DNA from: Ruminococcaceae bacterium UBA6845
GTDB taxonomy: Bacteria > Bacillota > Clostridia > Oscillospirales > Acutalibacteraceae
Direction of reading: 5' to 3'
DNA length: 64,000 nucleotides
NCBI GenBank assembly: GCA_002449395.1
Contig: DKDP01000033.1
Coordinates: 117,283 to 181,282, forward strand
Translations under genes and position numbers: made by a program
Shown: piece after piece, positions 37,691 to 46,642 of the stretch
Layout of the letters: every line of letters starts with the position of its first letter
Numbering within the stretch: position 1 is the first letter of the stretch
The notes under the pieces: model-generated
The model's database searches: none
Told to the model about the DNA's origin: nothing
The model's input: the letters and a program-made list of their open reading frames with translations, nothing else

Positions 37691-37735
37691 TTTAACAAAC
37701 ACCTCAGCCGGCAGTGCCCTGCAAGGGAGCCTACG
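37691..37735. repeat. Dispersed intergenic repeat remnant, copy F
   Basis: ACACCTCAGCCGGCAGTGCC then CTGCAAGGGAGCC; the CTGCAAGGGAG part recurs in copy E. The rest of 37648-37799 shows nothing recognisable. Confidence 0.5.
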
Positions 37736-37799
37736 TAAATCCTTGTGAATATTGGGTTTATGTATACCTTGTTTACAGACTTAATTTCACAATCGAAAA

Positions 37800-39779
37800 T
37801 TACCTCAAAATAATTTTCCTGATCAGGTCAAAAAATCTTTTTAAAGTGGCACGGAGTTTGGCAAGGATGAAATCGGCGTTGGAGGTTGTGGAATCAAGGT
37901 CATATTCCTTTGTTTCCATAACAAGACCACAGCCGACGCATTTGCGCTGCATTATTCCTCTCTCGGTTTCGGTTGCGATTTTGACGATTTTCCACTCACC
38001 GGCAATATGACCGGGAGCTTTGATTGTCATATTTTCAAGAGTAGTTTCTTCAAAGGACTCGCCCATGTCGACAAAATATTTTCCGCAGTCTCGGCAGAAA
38101 TAATATTCAAAATTTCCGTCGCTTTCGCAGGTTGCCGCCGTTGCCTTGTGATATTCAAAATCGTGAGCCTTGCGAACAATCTTAATTTCTTTACTGACGA
38201 AAAATTTATTTTCATAGCTTGCAGTAATTTTAAGTTCGGCGGCGGTTTCATTTTTGCCTACTCTCAAAACTCCGCTTTCGCTTATATTCGTTTCGCTGTC
38301 TGTATTGTTTTCAACGCTCCAGATCACGGACTGCGGCGGATTGTTTGTGCCGAGTACATGTGCCGCAAACGAACAGCTTTCGCCCGGTGCAATTTCATCC
38401 GAAAATTTTGTGATTTCAATTCCGCTGACTGACGGCAGATCGGAAGAATCAAAAAACGATCCCTCAATGTTGAACGTCAATTCATCATCGGTCATTTTCG
38501 TAACCTCGAGGAAAAGGTCATCGGTTATTTCAATGTACTCACCAACTGCAAGGGCGGCGTCGGGCTTGTTGTTGTACTGACCGCCGAGCACACTGTAATT
38601 CCAGTTATTCACACTCGACTGAAGATTGTTCGGAATTTTGATTCCCGTTGTCAGCAGATAGCACACAAGACCGCTTTTCAGTGACAGACCCTTGATTTTC
38701 GACCCATCGGCAAGATAAAGATCCTTTTTCTGTGAATCATATTTACTTCCCTTTCCGTCGAAGCGTCTGTATTCAAGGTAAAGCGTTTTACCGATCTCGG
38801 GAATATCCATTTTGTATCCGACAACGCCGTCGGTTTTTTCGTCACGTATAACCTTTAAGGTGTAATTGCCGCCGCTGAGAATATAATTAATATTTTTAAT
38901 GCCGAGCCAGCCGAGAGCCTCACGCTCTTTGACAGAAATAAACTGTGCAACCTCCGTGGTGTGCTTGCCCATTGCCGACATATATCCGACGGGCTGATAC
39001 GGCGACTGATACAGATCGTAAAGTCCGAATCCGTGAGCCGTCTCGTGTGAATTAACTCCGATCGCCGTGATTTTATTTCCGTTTGCGTCTGTGTAAAGAT
39101 ATTTATAATCCTTTGTCATCTGAACATATGATCGGCTGTGAAGCGGCGTTCCGTTTGAATTAATTTCAACAAGACTTGTCTGATCCTGATAGTTCCATAA
39201 CGGCGAAGCCCATTCAACGGAAATATTTGTCTGCACCGTCGGCTTGTAAATTATCGTTATAAGGTCAATATAACCGTCGTGATTTTTATCAAGCTCCGAA
39301 AGATCATATTTCTTCTTGCCGCTGTAATCGGTGATGCCGTTGCCGATTGCACGATTGACCGCCTGCGCCCAGTCTTCCTTGAGCTGATACATTCGCTCGG
39401 CTCGTTCTCCGCTGTCAAAATATCCGTCGGGGTTTTCGTCACTGCCCGAAGCGTAGTAGGCACGCTTGCGGCTGAGAGTGACCGACCCGCCGTTGTCGAA
39501 GAGGTAAACACTGTTCATTTGCACCTTGCCGTTGGAGACGGAGCGAAAATAATCGGAAACATTATACTGCGCCGAGTTATAAGAATTGTCGGTTATTTTG
39601 CGGACGGATTCGCCGTAATTGTCGTCGATAAATTCGTCCTCATCGCTGAATTTTGCAAAGATGATGAGGTTTGTAAAATTTGAATCGTTTTCGTTATTAT
39701 AAGCCGATGCCGTTTCAAAAAGGCAGGCAAAAGTAATCTGTAAACACAGAGTAAATGCGATTAATTTTTTTATTTTCAT
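37800..39779 (-). CDS. Secreted M6-type metalloprotease with Ig-like domain
   Basis: A 659-residue exported protein: signal peptide (residues 1-26, cleavage near ETASA-YN), then an M6/immune-inhibitor-A-like peptidase with zinc motif HETAHGFGLYD (His ~245) and a downstream Met in SAMGKH. Ca-binding-like LDKNHDGYIDL precedes it. A bacterial Ig-like domain follows at ~460-545, then a region with paired cysteines (CRDCGKYF, CVGCGLV) seen in many clostridial surface proteins. The last ~20 residues (KRFFDLIRKIILR) are basic and hydrophobic. Divergent from the PHP-dockerin gene. Confidence 0.85.
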   Translation of the reverse strand: MKIKKLIAFTLCLQITFACLFETASAYNNENDSNFTNLIIFAKFSDEDEFIDDNYGESVRKITDNSYNSAQYNVSDYFRSVSNGKVQMNSVYLFDNGGSVTLSRKRAYYASGSDENPDGYFDSGERAERMYQLKEDWAQAVNRAIGNGITDYSGKKKYDLSELDKNHDGYIDLITIIYKPTVQTNISVEWASPLWNYQDQTSLVEINSNGTPLHSRSYVQMTKDYKYLYTDANGNKITAIGVNSHETAHGFGLYDLYQSPYQPVGYMSAMGKHTTEVAQFISVKEREALGWLGIKNINYILSGGNYTLKVIRDEKTDGVVGYKMDIPEIGKTLYLEYRRFDGKGSKYDSQKKDLYLADGSKIKGLSLKSGLVCYLLTTGIKIPNNLQSSVNNWNYSVLGGQYNNKPDAALAVGEYIEITDDLFLEVTKMTDDELTFNIEGSFFDSSDLPSVSGIEITKFSDEIAPGESCSFAAHVLGTNNPPQSVIWSVENNTDSETNISESGVLRVGKNETAAELKITASYENKFFVSKEIKIVRKAHDFEYHKATAATCESDGNFEYYFCRDCGKYFVDMGESFEETTLENMTIKAPGHIAGEWKIVKIATETERGIMQRKCVGCGLVMETKEYDLDSTTSNADFILAKLRATLKRFFDLIRKIILR

Positions 39780-39913
39780 TAAACCTACCTCCTTTACCTT
39801 TATATAATAGCATCCGAATTGAACAAATCAATGAAATTCCACAAACAGAATTGTAAAATTTGATTAATAAGTATTCGTCTAAAGAAGCAATTTGCACAAG
39901 AAATAAGAAAATA

Positions 39914-39942
39914 TTGACTAATAAAAAATTTTTTGTTATAGT
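39914..39942 (+). promoter_or_regulatory. Sigma-A promoter of the PHP-dockerin gene
   Basis: TTGACT, 17-base spacer, TATAGT, about 34 bases before the start codon. Confidence 0.75.
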
Positions 39943-39975
39943 ATAAAAGGAAAATTTTGTTTCGGAGGTAATCAA

Positions 39976-42024
39976 GTGAAAAAAGCAGTGTCGATAATTA
40001 TGAGCATTGTTATTGCTCTCTCAAGTGCGATTGCGCTTGCCTGCCCCGTCTTTGCCGTTGCAAACGACACGGTGGGCGATTATGATTTCAAGATAACAAA
40101 TCCGTATGAAACCGTTGATTGGGATACGTGGAAAGCGTATAAGGGCGCAACTCACGTCCACACGGTAAGAAGTGACGGCGATATCGAGCTTGACGATATG
40201 ATCGAGAAGTATTATTCTCTCGGCTTTCAGGCTCTTGCCCTGACCGATCACGGTACAGTCAACTATTCGTGGACCAAGGATCAGGCGAGACTTCCGATTT
40301 TTGGCTATCAGTATTTTAAACACGGAAATGTCGATGAAATTTCCGAGGAGAGATATCAGCAGATTACGACTGGCTCCGACCGTGGCGGTGACGGAATGAC
40401 AGAGGTTCCGCTCGGTATTGAGCTTAACGGTTCGTCAACTGCAAAGTGCCACGTCAACAGCTACTATGCGGACTGCGGTCACGGCGATCTTGAGCTTGAC
40501 TCAAAGTGGCCTGAGGATGCGGTTAAGAAAAGCCAGGCGGCGGGCGGCATCTGTCATATCAACCACGTCGGTGAGTGGACAGAGGGCAGACACGATATCA
40601 ACACCTATAATACAGAGTTTGTTGAAAAGTTTTCAAAGCTCTTCCTAAATTATTCCGCTTGTATCGGTATGGAGCTTGTTAATACAAAGGATAACAGAAC
40701 TCACAATGACCGTTATCTTTATGATGAAACTCTGAAAATTACTGCTCCGAAAGGCAGAAATATCTGGGGCTTCTGCGAGGACGACGCACACGATTTCGGT
40801 GATGTTGAAAACAACGCCCAGTATTTCGTAATGCCGAAAAATACACAGGCAAATATCCGTACAAGTATGGAAAACGGCACATTCTTTGCCTGCTCAAAGA
40901 CTTCAAAGAACGATTGGGAGCTCGGCGACGGATTCGAGGCCGAGGGACCGTTCCCGATGATCAGCAGGGTTAATGTTGACGATGATAAAAATCAGATCAG
41001 CGTCAATCCCTACAACGCTCACACCGTTAAAATGGTAGCCGACGGCAAGGTTATTGCCGAGAAGGCAGTCAGTGCGGATAACGAGGAGATTACATTTGAT
41101 CTCAATGATTACGAGAGCGAGATCAATTCTTATGTCCGTATCTATGTTCTCGGTAAAGGCGGAATCTGTTATGCACAGCCGTTCCTTGTAACAAAGACCG
41201 AGTATGCGAAGTGCACGATCCAGTTCAACATTCCTTATACAGACGTAACCCTTACGGTTAAGGACGAGCAGGGCAATGTTGTTGATCCGCTTAATAATGA
41301 ATATTACTTCCTCGTGACGGCAGGTAACTATACTTACACTGTAACGAAAGCCGGCTATGAAACAAAGGTCGGATCGGTCAATGTTTCTCAGGCAACGGTT
41401 GACGCAGGCTTGCAGATCAAGGTTGATGTTACGCTTAAGAAAAACGGAGGACCAGTTACGGTCAATGATTCGAACGGACTTGTTTACGGATTCAATATTT
41501 TACAGAATATAACGGATTCGGTAAACAACTCGATCGGAATAAAGCTCGGAACTCATTTTGAAATGGAAGATGCGTCAAAGCCGAAAACCGGCGACACGAT
41601 TAAGATTGTGGACGATAAAACGGGCAACACGCTGAAAACATATACCGTTGTCGTTTTCGGAGATGTCAACGGAGACGGAATCTATGACGGACAGGACGCA
41701 ACGGTAGTTTCAATGATAATCGGCGGAATGATCAGACCCGATGCGGCAACGAGACTTGCGGCTGACTGTAATCACGACGGTGTAATCAATTCCGCAGATC
41801 TTACTCTTCTTGAAGAGGCAGGAATCCTGCTTTCACAGGTTGATCAGCTAGAGAATATTCAGACCTCATCGGTATTTGCCGCGTACAGTGAGATAATATC
41901 GCAGGACGTGCCCGCTGAAGAACCGAAGACCGATGAACCGACAGAAGAAAAACCAACGTCGCTCGTCAGAAAGTTTTATGAGAACCTCGTTTCGTTCTTC
42001 AAATACCTTTTTAAGGTTTTATAA
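39976..42024 (+). CDS. Secreted PHP-domain phosphoesterase with dockerin
   Basis: A 682-residue exported protein. After a signal peptide (cleavage near residue 28) comes a PHP metal-dependent phosphoesterase: HVHTVRSDGD (His60, His62), ALTDHGT (~95), HINHVGEW and a later FCEDDAHDFGD. A beta region ~390-485 (carboxypeptidase-regulatory-like: VTLTVKDEQGNVVDP) follows. At ~560-622 there is a type I dockerin with two calcium loops (DVNGDGIYDGQDA, DCNHDGVINSADL). The end (LVRKFYENLVSFFKYLFKVL) is a basic-aromatic tail. The start is GTG with GGAGGT ahead. Substrate unknown; attachment to a cohesin scaffold is inferred from the dockerin. Confidence 0.87.
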   Translation: MKKAVSIIMSIVIALSSAIALACPVFAVANDTVGDYDFKITNPYETVDWDTWKAYKGATHVHTVRSDGDIELDDMIEKYYSLGFQALALTDHGTVNYSWTKDQARLPIFGYQYFKHGNVDEISEERYQQITTGSDRGGDGMTEVPLGIELNGSSTAKCHVNSYYADCGHGDLELDSKWPEDAVKKSQAAGGICHINHVGEWTEGRHDINTYNTEFVEKFSKLFLNYSACIGMELVNTKDNRTHNDRYLYDETLKITAPKGRNIWGFCEDDAHDFGDVENNAQYFVMPKNTQANIRTSMENGTFFACSKTSKNDWELGDGFEAEGPFPMISRVNVDDDKNQISVNPYNAHTVKMVADGKVIAEKAVSADNEEITFDLNDYESEINSYVRIYVLGKGGICYAQPFLVTKTEYAKCTIQFNIPYTDVTLTVKDEQGNVVDPLNNEYYFLVTAGNYTYTVTKAGYETKVGSVNVSQATVDAGLQIKVDVTLKKNGGPVTVNDSNGLVYGFNILQNITDSVNNSIGIKLGTHFEMEDASKPKTGDTIKIVDDKTGNTLKTYTVVVFGDVNGDGIYDGQDATVVSMIIGGMIRPDAATRLAADCNHDGVINSADLTLLEEAGILLSQVDQLENIQTSSVFAAYSEIISQDVPAEEPKTDEPTEEKPTSLVRKFYENLVSFFKYLFKVL

Positions 42025-42040
42025 AAATCCATAACCAACT

Positions 42041-42091
42041 AAAAGCTGTAATTCACAAACTTTTTGAAAGAAGTGAATTACAGCTTTTTTA
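42041..42091 (+). terminator. Rho-independent terminator
   Basis: Sixteen-base stem AAAAGCTGTAATTCAC / GTGAATTACAGCTTTT followed by T. Confidence 0.92.
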
Positions 42092-42208
42092 TGAGAAGCG
42101 GGAAGATTCCTGCGAACATTTAATTGAGCTCTCTGCTTTAAAGTGCTGTCTATTTTGTTTCATATTTCTTCCCTATGATAACCTCGGAAGAAAAATGAAA
42201 GATATTTC

Positions 42209-42236
42209 TTGACAATTCATCTTTATATGGTATAAT
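42209..42236 (+). promoter_or_regulatory. Sigma-A promoter of tRNA-Leu
   Basis: Consensus TTGACA, 16-base spacer, consensus TATAAT, 75 bases before the tRNA. The bases 42092-42208 hold nothing recognisable. Confidence 0.9.
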
Positions 42237-42310
42237 CATAAATGCGGATCAGGCAGATTGCCCCGCCTCGGCAGGCTCACCGTGTAAAATTTAGAGCCTT
42301 TTATTTTTTT

Positions 42311-42397
42311 GCAGGAGTGGCGGAATCGGCAGACGCGCTAGATTCAGGTTCTAGTGAATGCAAGTTCATGAGGGTTCAAGTCCCTTCTCCTGCACCA
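42311..42397 (+). tRNA. tRNA-Leu (anticodon CAG)
   Basis: 87 bases with encoded CCA and a long variable arm (class II). Acceptor GCAGGAG / CTCCTGC, anticodon arm CTAGA-TTCAGGT-TCTAG giving CAG, variable arm GAATGCAAGTTCATGA region, T arm GGGTTCAAGTCCC. Confidence 0.97.
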
Positions 42398-42401
42398 GAA
42401 A

Positions 42402-42429
42402 AGCACTTGCTTTTTGCAAGTGCTTTTTT
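42402..42429 (+). terminator. Rho-independent terminator of tRNA-Leu
   Basis: Stem AGCACTTGC / GCAAGTGCT, loop of five T, then six T; stem identical to that after tRNA-Arg. Confidence 0.95.
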
Positions 42430-42551
42430 CAACGAGATAAATTCCTGAGGGATTTGCGAATATCCTGCGGCGAGTGATTTATTTCATTTCACCTTTTGTG
42501 AAAGCAAAAGTTTTTAAACAAACAATAATAACAATTTTCGGAGGATTTATT

Positions 42552-43919
42552 ATGGCAAGAGAAACCTTGAAATCAAGGCTTGGCTTTATCCTGCTTTCCG
42601 CAGGCTGTGCGATCGGCGTCGGAAATGTTTGGAAATTTCCCTATGTCGTCGGACAAAGCGGCGGCGGTGCGTTCGTTCTGATCTACATATTGTTCCTTAT
42701 TATCCTCGGCTTGCCCGTTATGACAATGGAATTTGCGATCGGACGTGCAAGTCAGAGATGTCCCGTCAAAGCGTATCAGGCACTTGAGAAAAAAGGTCAG
42801 AAATGGCACATCCACGGCGGTTTCGCACTCGCAGGCTGTTACCTCCTTATGATGTTCTATACAACTGTCACGGGCTGGATGCTTCACTATTTTTATCTGA
42901 ACGCCTCGGGCAAGTTTGTCGGATTGGATTCGACGGCAGTCAGCGGTCAGTTTGATGAAATGCTCGGTCAGCCCGGCATAATGACAATGTGGATGGCAAT
43001 CGTTGTGGTTACTTGCATCGCCGTTTGCATTATCGGACTGCAAAAGGGTCTTGAAAAGGTCACAAAGGTTATGATGATCGCTCTGCTTGTAATTATGCTT
43101 GCGCTTGCGGTTAACAGTGTCTTTATGGACGGAGCAAAGGAGGGTCTCAGCTTCTACCTTGTTCCGAACCTTGAAAGAATGAAGCAGGTCGGAATTATAA
43201 ATGTCATTGTCAGCGCAATGAATCAGGCTTTCTTCACCCTCAGCCTCGGCATCGGTGCAATGGCGATCTTCGGCAGTTATATTGACAAAACCCATTCGCT
43301 CCTCGGCGAATCGGTAAGAGTTGTTGTTCTTGATACATTTGTTGCGATCACGGCGGGACTTATAATTTTCCCTGCGTGCTTTACATATAACGTAGATCAA
43401 GCGGCAGGACCGAGCCTGATTTTCGTTACTCTCCCGAATATTTTTGCAAATATGCCGCTCGGCCGCCTTTGGGGAAGTCTTTTCTTCCTGTTTATGTCTT
43501 TCGCCGCTCTTTCAACGGTTCTTGCCGTGTTTGAGAACATTATAAGCTGCGGTATGGAGCTGTTCGGATGGAGCAGAAAGAAGTCCGGATTTATTAATCT
43601 GGTTCTGATTCTTGTGCTGTCGCTTCCGTGCGTCCTCGGATTTAATCTTCTCAGCGGAGTTAATATTCTCGGCGGCGGAATTATGGATTTTGAGGACTTC
43701 CTCGTCAGCAACATTCTTTTGCCGCTCGGCTCGCTTGTTTATCTTCTGTTCTGCGTTTCACGTTACGGCTGGGGCTGGAATAATTTCAAAGCGGAGGCGA
43801 ACGCAGGTAAGGGTATGAAAATCAAGGATTGGATGAGAGGATATCTCACGTATGTCCTCCCGATTATAATCCTCTTTATCTTCGGCTTCGGCATTTACAG
43901 CAAATTTTTTGCTGCATAA
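42552..43919 (+). CDS. Sodium-dependent transporter, NSS (SNF) family
   Basis: A 455-residue membrane protein with about 11 helices and the NSS hallmark GVGNVWKFPYVVGQSGGGAF in helix 1. Relatives such as MhsT, TnaT and LeuT import hydrophobic or aromatic amino acids with sodium. The N-terminal MARETLKSRLGFI is usual. The ATG at 42552 follows GGAGG (42539-42544). It stands alone between tRNA-Leu and its own terminator. The amino acid cannot be predicted; an aromatic one would suit the fermentation genes at 6.5-13.5 kb. Confidence 0.92.
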   Translation: MARETLKSRLGFILLSAGCAIGVGNVWKFPYVVGQSGGGAFVLIYILFLIILGLPVMTMEFAIGRASQRCPVKAYQALEKKGQKWHIHGGFALAGCYLLMMFYTTVTGWMLHYFYLNASGKFVGLDSTAVSGQFDEMLGQPGIMTMWMAIVVVTCIAVCIIGLQKGLEKVTKVMMIALLVIMLALAVNSVFMDGAKEGLSFYLVPNLERMKQVGIINVIVSAMNQAFFTLSLGIGAMAIFGSYIDKTHSLLGESVRVVVLDTFVAITAGLIIFPACFTYNVDQAAGPSLIFVTLPNIFANMPLGRLWGSLFFLFMSFAALSTVLAVFENIISCGMELFGWSRKKSGFINLVLILVLSLPCVLGFNLLSGVNILGGGIMDFEDFLVSNILLPLGSLVYLLFCVSRYGWGWNNFKAEANAGKGMKIKDWMRGYLTYVLPIIILFIFGFGIYSKFFAA

Positions 43920-43927
43920 ATAATTCA

Positions 43928-43966
43928 AACAGAGACAAAAGGTAACGCCCTCTTGTCTCTGTTTTT
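43928..43966 (+). terminator. Rho-independent terminator of the NSS transporter
   Basis: Stem AACAGAGACAA / TTGTCTCTGTT followed by TTT. Confidence 0.9.
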
Positions 43967-44014
43967 GTATGTAAAATATTCGACAAAATATTTAGTCAAA
44001 TCTTTAACAAACTC

Positions 44015-44043
44015 TTGAAATGTGACAAAGTTTCATATATAAT
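44015..44043 (+). promoter_or_regulatory. Sigma-A promoter of the aconitase X genes
   Basis: TTGAAA, 17-base spacer, TATAAT; predicted start of transcription near 44050, which leaves a ~100-base leader. Confidence 0.85.
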
Positions 44044-44049
44044 TATAAT

Positions 44050-44135
44050 TAGAATGTACGGCTTCCGAATACGCAAGCGTCGGGAGCAGGTTCGGAAACA
44101 ATAAGTCTGCCTGTGACGGAGGCTTATGAGGATAA
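44050..44135 (+). promoter_or_regulatory. Structured 5' leader of the aconitase X genes (candidate cis-regulatory RNA)
   Basis: Helix TTCCGAA / TTCGGAA (44063-44069, 44091-44097) encloses a small ACGC/GCGT hairpin and GGGAGCAGG. A second helix ATAAGTC / GGCTTAT (44101-44107, 44121-44127) encloses TGCCTGTGACGGA. CAGG of the first loop could pair with CCTG of the second. The ribosome site AAAGGAGG follows directly. No known riboswitch class was recognised. Confidence 0.5.
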
Positions 44136-44151
44136 AAGGAGGATAAACCTT

Positions 44152-45462
44152 ATGAATGAAAACTTCAGCTACAAAATGAAGCTGACCGACGAGGAAAAAG
44201 ATATTCTTCACGGCTCAAAAGGCGAAGTAATGGCAAAGGTTATGAAAACCCTTGTTCTTTACGGTGACGCTTTCGGAGCCGAGAAGTTTGTTCCCGTTAA
44301 CGGAAAGGGACATCTCGTTACGAGCTTCGGTATTTCGGTTCTCAAACCCGTGTTCTCCATTATGGATGAGCTTATTAAGGGCGGCCTCAAGGTTGACGAG
44401 GGATTCACCGTTGACCCGAGACCTATCGACTATGCAAACGTTAAATGCAATCCGCTCCAGAAACTGATCTTCAACAAGATCCTTTACGGTATGCAGGATT
44501 CCTACGAGGTTCAGCTTAACAAGCTCGGTCTTAAGAGCGACAAGTCGTTCACCTGCGCCTGCTATTTTGACGAGGTAGGCAACACCCCGAAGAAGGGCGA
44601 TATTCTTTCATGGGCAGAGAGCTCGGCTGTTGTATTTGCAAACTCCGTTCTCGGCGCAAGATGTAACCGTAACTCAGGTATTATCGAGCTGTTCGGTTCG
44701 ATTCTCGGCAAGGTTCCCGAGTTCGATCTTCTCACAGATGAGGGAAGAAAGGCAAAGTGGATCATCGAGGTTAAGACCACAAAGATTCCCGAGGCTCAGG
44801 TTCTCGGTTCGGCAATCGGTATGAAGGTTATGGAGGACGTTCCTTACGTCAAGGGTCTTGACAAGTGGATCGGCACAGAGCTTACGGATGACGCTAAGGC
44901 ATACCTCAAGGATTTCGGCGCAGCAACCGCTTCAAACGGTGCAGTCGGACTTTATCACATTGAAAATCTCACTCCCGAGGCTGTTGAACAGGGCGAAAGC
45001 CTTATCGCCGAGGGTGCTCAGACTTACGTTATCGACGATGCAGAGCTTGAGAGAGTTTACAAGAATTATCCCGTTATGTGGAAAGACAAGGGCGCAGCTC
45101 CGAAACTTTGCTTTATCGGCTGTCCTCACCTTTCATATGCTCAGCTCGGCGAGTGGACCGACAGATTTGAGAAAGAGCTCAAGAAGCAGGGCAAGACAAA
45201 GGTTGGACTTCGCACTGTTATGACAACAGCTCCCGAGGTTCTCGACAGATTCAAGAAAGAGAACTCTGCCGCTTATAACAAGCTCATCGGCTTCGGAATC
45301 AACATTTCCTGCATCTGCCCGCTTATGTATATGAACAACCCGCTTTGCGGCGGTGACACAAGCAACGTCATCACCTGCTCAAACAAGCTCCGTACATATA
45401 CAACCGCACGTTATTTCACAACTGACGATATCACCAAGATCGCTGTCAAGGGAGGTTTTTGA
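44152..45462 (+). CDS. Aconitase X large subunit (AcnX catalytic, DUF521)
   Basis: A 436-residue protein matching the aconitase X large-subunit family: KLTDEEKDILHGSKGEVMAK start, the GNTPKKGD and RCNRNSGIIELFG blocks, and C-terminal cysteines in FIGCPHLS, CICPLMYMNNPLCGG and CSNKLRTYT that would hold the iron-sulphur cluster. Known members dehydrate cis-3-hydroxy-L-proline in bacteria or phosphomevalonate in archaea. With the separate small subunit it is the two-subunit form; the hydroxyproline reaction is the better guess in a gut bacterium, but no proline genes are adjacent. Confidence 0.88.
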   Translation: MNENFSYKMKLTDEEKDILHGSKGEVMAKVMKTLVLYGDAFGAEKFVPVNGKGHLVTSFGISVLKPVFSIMDELIKGGLKVDEGFTVDPRPIDYANVKCNPLQKLIFNKILYGMQDSYEVQLNKLGLKSDKSFTCACYFDEVGNTPKKGDILSWAESSAVVFANSVLGARCNRNSGIIELFGSILGKVPEFDLLTDEGRKAKWIIEVKTTKIPEAQVLGSAIGMKVMEDVPYVKGLDKWIGTELTDDAKAYLKDFGAATASNGAVGLYHIENLTPEAVEQGESLIAEGAQTYVIDDAELERVYKNYPVMWKDKGAAPKLCFIGCPHLSYAQLGEWTDRFEKELKKQGKTKVGLRTVMTTAPEVLDRFKKENSAAYNKLIGFGINISCICPLMYMNNPLCGGDTSNVITCSNKLRTYTTARYFTTDDITKIAVKGGF

Positions 45463-45464
45463 TT

Positions 45465-45929
45465 ATGAGCAAGACATTCAAAGGACGTCCTGTTGTAGCA
45501 GGCACAATCAATAAGGGCGAGGCTGTTGTTTCTCATAACGGTGTAAACACCCTTGCGACATTCCAGAAAACCGCTCTTATGCACGATATTCCGATCATCG
45601 GCAAGGACGAGGTTATCGGCTCCGACCAGAACAACCCCGACGTATTCGGCAAGAATCTCACAGGCAAGGTACTTTGCCTGCCTCAGACCATCGGTTCGAC
45701 AACGGGCGGTATGGTTCTCTACACCGTTTGTGCACTTAATATGGCTCCGGCGGCAATGCTTTTCTCACTGCCGATCGACTCGCTTGCAGCCGCAGGCGTT
45801 ATCCTCTCCGACGTTTGGACGGATAACACAATCGTTGCCGTTGACTCTCTCGGCGACGAGTTCCTTAACGCTGTAAAGGACGGCGACAAGATCACCGTTA
45901 AAGAGGACGGAACAGTTATCGTTGAATAA
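45465..45929 (+). CDS. Aconitase X small subunit (swivel domain, DUF126)
   Basis: A 154-residue swivel-domain protein: FKGRPVVAGTINKGEAVVSH start and QTIGSTTGGMVLYTVC, whose Ser in GSTTGG is the proposed base of the AcnX reaction. The ATG at 45465 is two bases beyond the large-subunit stop and has GGAGG nine bases ahead. The two genes form the whole operon behind the structured leader. Confidence 0.9.
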   Translation: MSKTFKGRPVVAGTINKGEAVVSHNGVNTLATFQKTALMHDIPIIGKDEVIGSDQNNPDVFGKNLTGKVLCLPQTIGSTTGGMVLYTVCALNMAPAAMLFSLPIDSLAAAGVILSDVWTDNTIVAVDSLGDEFLNAVKDGDKITVKEDGTVIVE

Positions 45930-45942
45930 TTATTAATTTTCG

Positions 45943-45980
45943 GAACCGTCGGCAGAGTTTTTCTGCCACGGTTCTTTCTT
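45943..45980 (+). terminator. Rho-independent terminator after aconitase X
   Basis: Stem GAACCGT-C-GGCAGA / TCTGCC-ACGGTTC followed by TTTCTTTT. The last T run overlaps the ribosome site region of the next gene. Confidence 0.8.
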
Positions 45981-45994
45981 TTCGGAGGGCTGAT

Positions 45995-46642
45995 ATGGCA
46001 AATATCAGAATAGACAACGCATCCGGTGATCTGTTGAACATTCGGCTTGACGGGAACGAATATTCACTTCCCGAGGACGAAAGCCTGACGATACAAAACG
46101 CCCAAAAGGGGCGGCATATGCTCACCGTATCTAAGTCAAGGCGTATCGGCAGGAATGACGAACATTCCGAAAGCGATGTGCCGAAGCTGCCGTCGGACGA
46201 TGAAAGTCAGTATATTCTGCTCGACAGCGAATTTGAGATTGAAACAAATTCGTCAAAAGCGGTTCTGACAGTCAGGAACAAGCCGACGCTTGTTGAAAAG
46301 GTCGGAGTTGACGCACTTTTTTCGGGTTGTGATATTGAGATAAGCGGCGGGAAAACGATCGGGTCAAGGCAGAGCTTTGCAGGACAGGGCGAAAAGAAAA
46401 AGTTTATGAAAAAGCAACTGAAAAACGCCTTTTTCCCGATCGGAATCGGCATTGTGATTTTCACGGTTCTGGTTATTATCGCACTGGCGGCGAACATTTC
46501 GGGCAATCCCATAACCCTCGGCGGCAGGAAATTTACCTACCCGTGGACATTCGGGCTTGCGGGAATCGACCTTGTATTCATCGGCTATTTTTCATTTATG
46601 CTGAGAAACATTTTGACCGCCGCAAAAAAATATAAAATCTGA
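45995..46642 (+). CDS. Conserved-looking membrane protein of unknown function
   Basis: A 215-residue protein I do not recognise. The first ~120 residues look like a small beta domain (ANIRIDNASGDLLNIRLDGN), followed by a lysine-rich linker (GQGEKKKFMKKQLKNAF) and two membrane helices (FPIGIGIVIFTVLVIIALAA, FGLAGIDLVFIGYFSFML) and a basic end. The domain most likely faces the cytosol. GGAGGG precedes the ATG. A weak hairpin at 46643-46672 may end it. Confidence 0.65.
   Translation: MANIRIDNASGDLLNIRLDGNEYSLPEDESLTIQNAQKGRHMLTVSKSRRIGRNDEHSESDVPKLPSDDESQYILLDSEFEIETNSSKAVLTVRNKPTLVEKVGVDALFSGCDIEISGGKTIGSRQSFAGQGEKKKFMKKQLKNAFFPIGIGIVIFTVLVIIALAANISGNPITLGGRKFTYPWTFGLAGIDLVFIGYFSFMLRNILTAAKKYKI

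Noticed and set aside
42242..42448. Open frame of 68 codons over the tRNA-Leu gene
   Set aside because: It spans the tRNA and has no ribosome site; the tRNA folds completely, so the frame is fortuitous.
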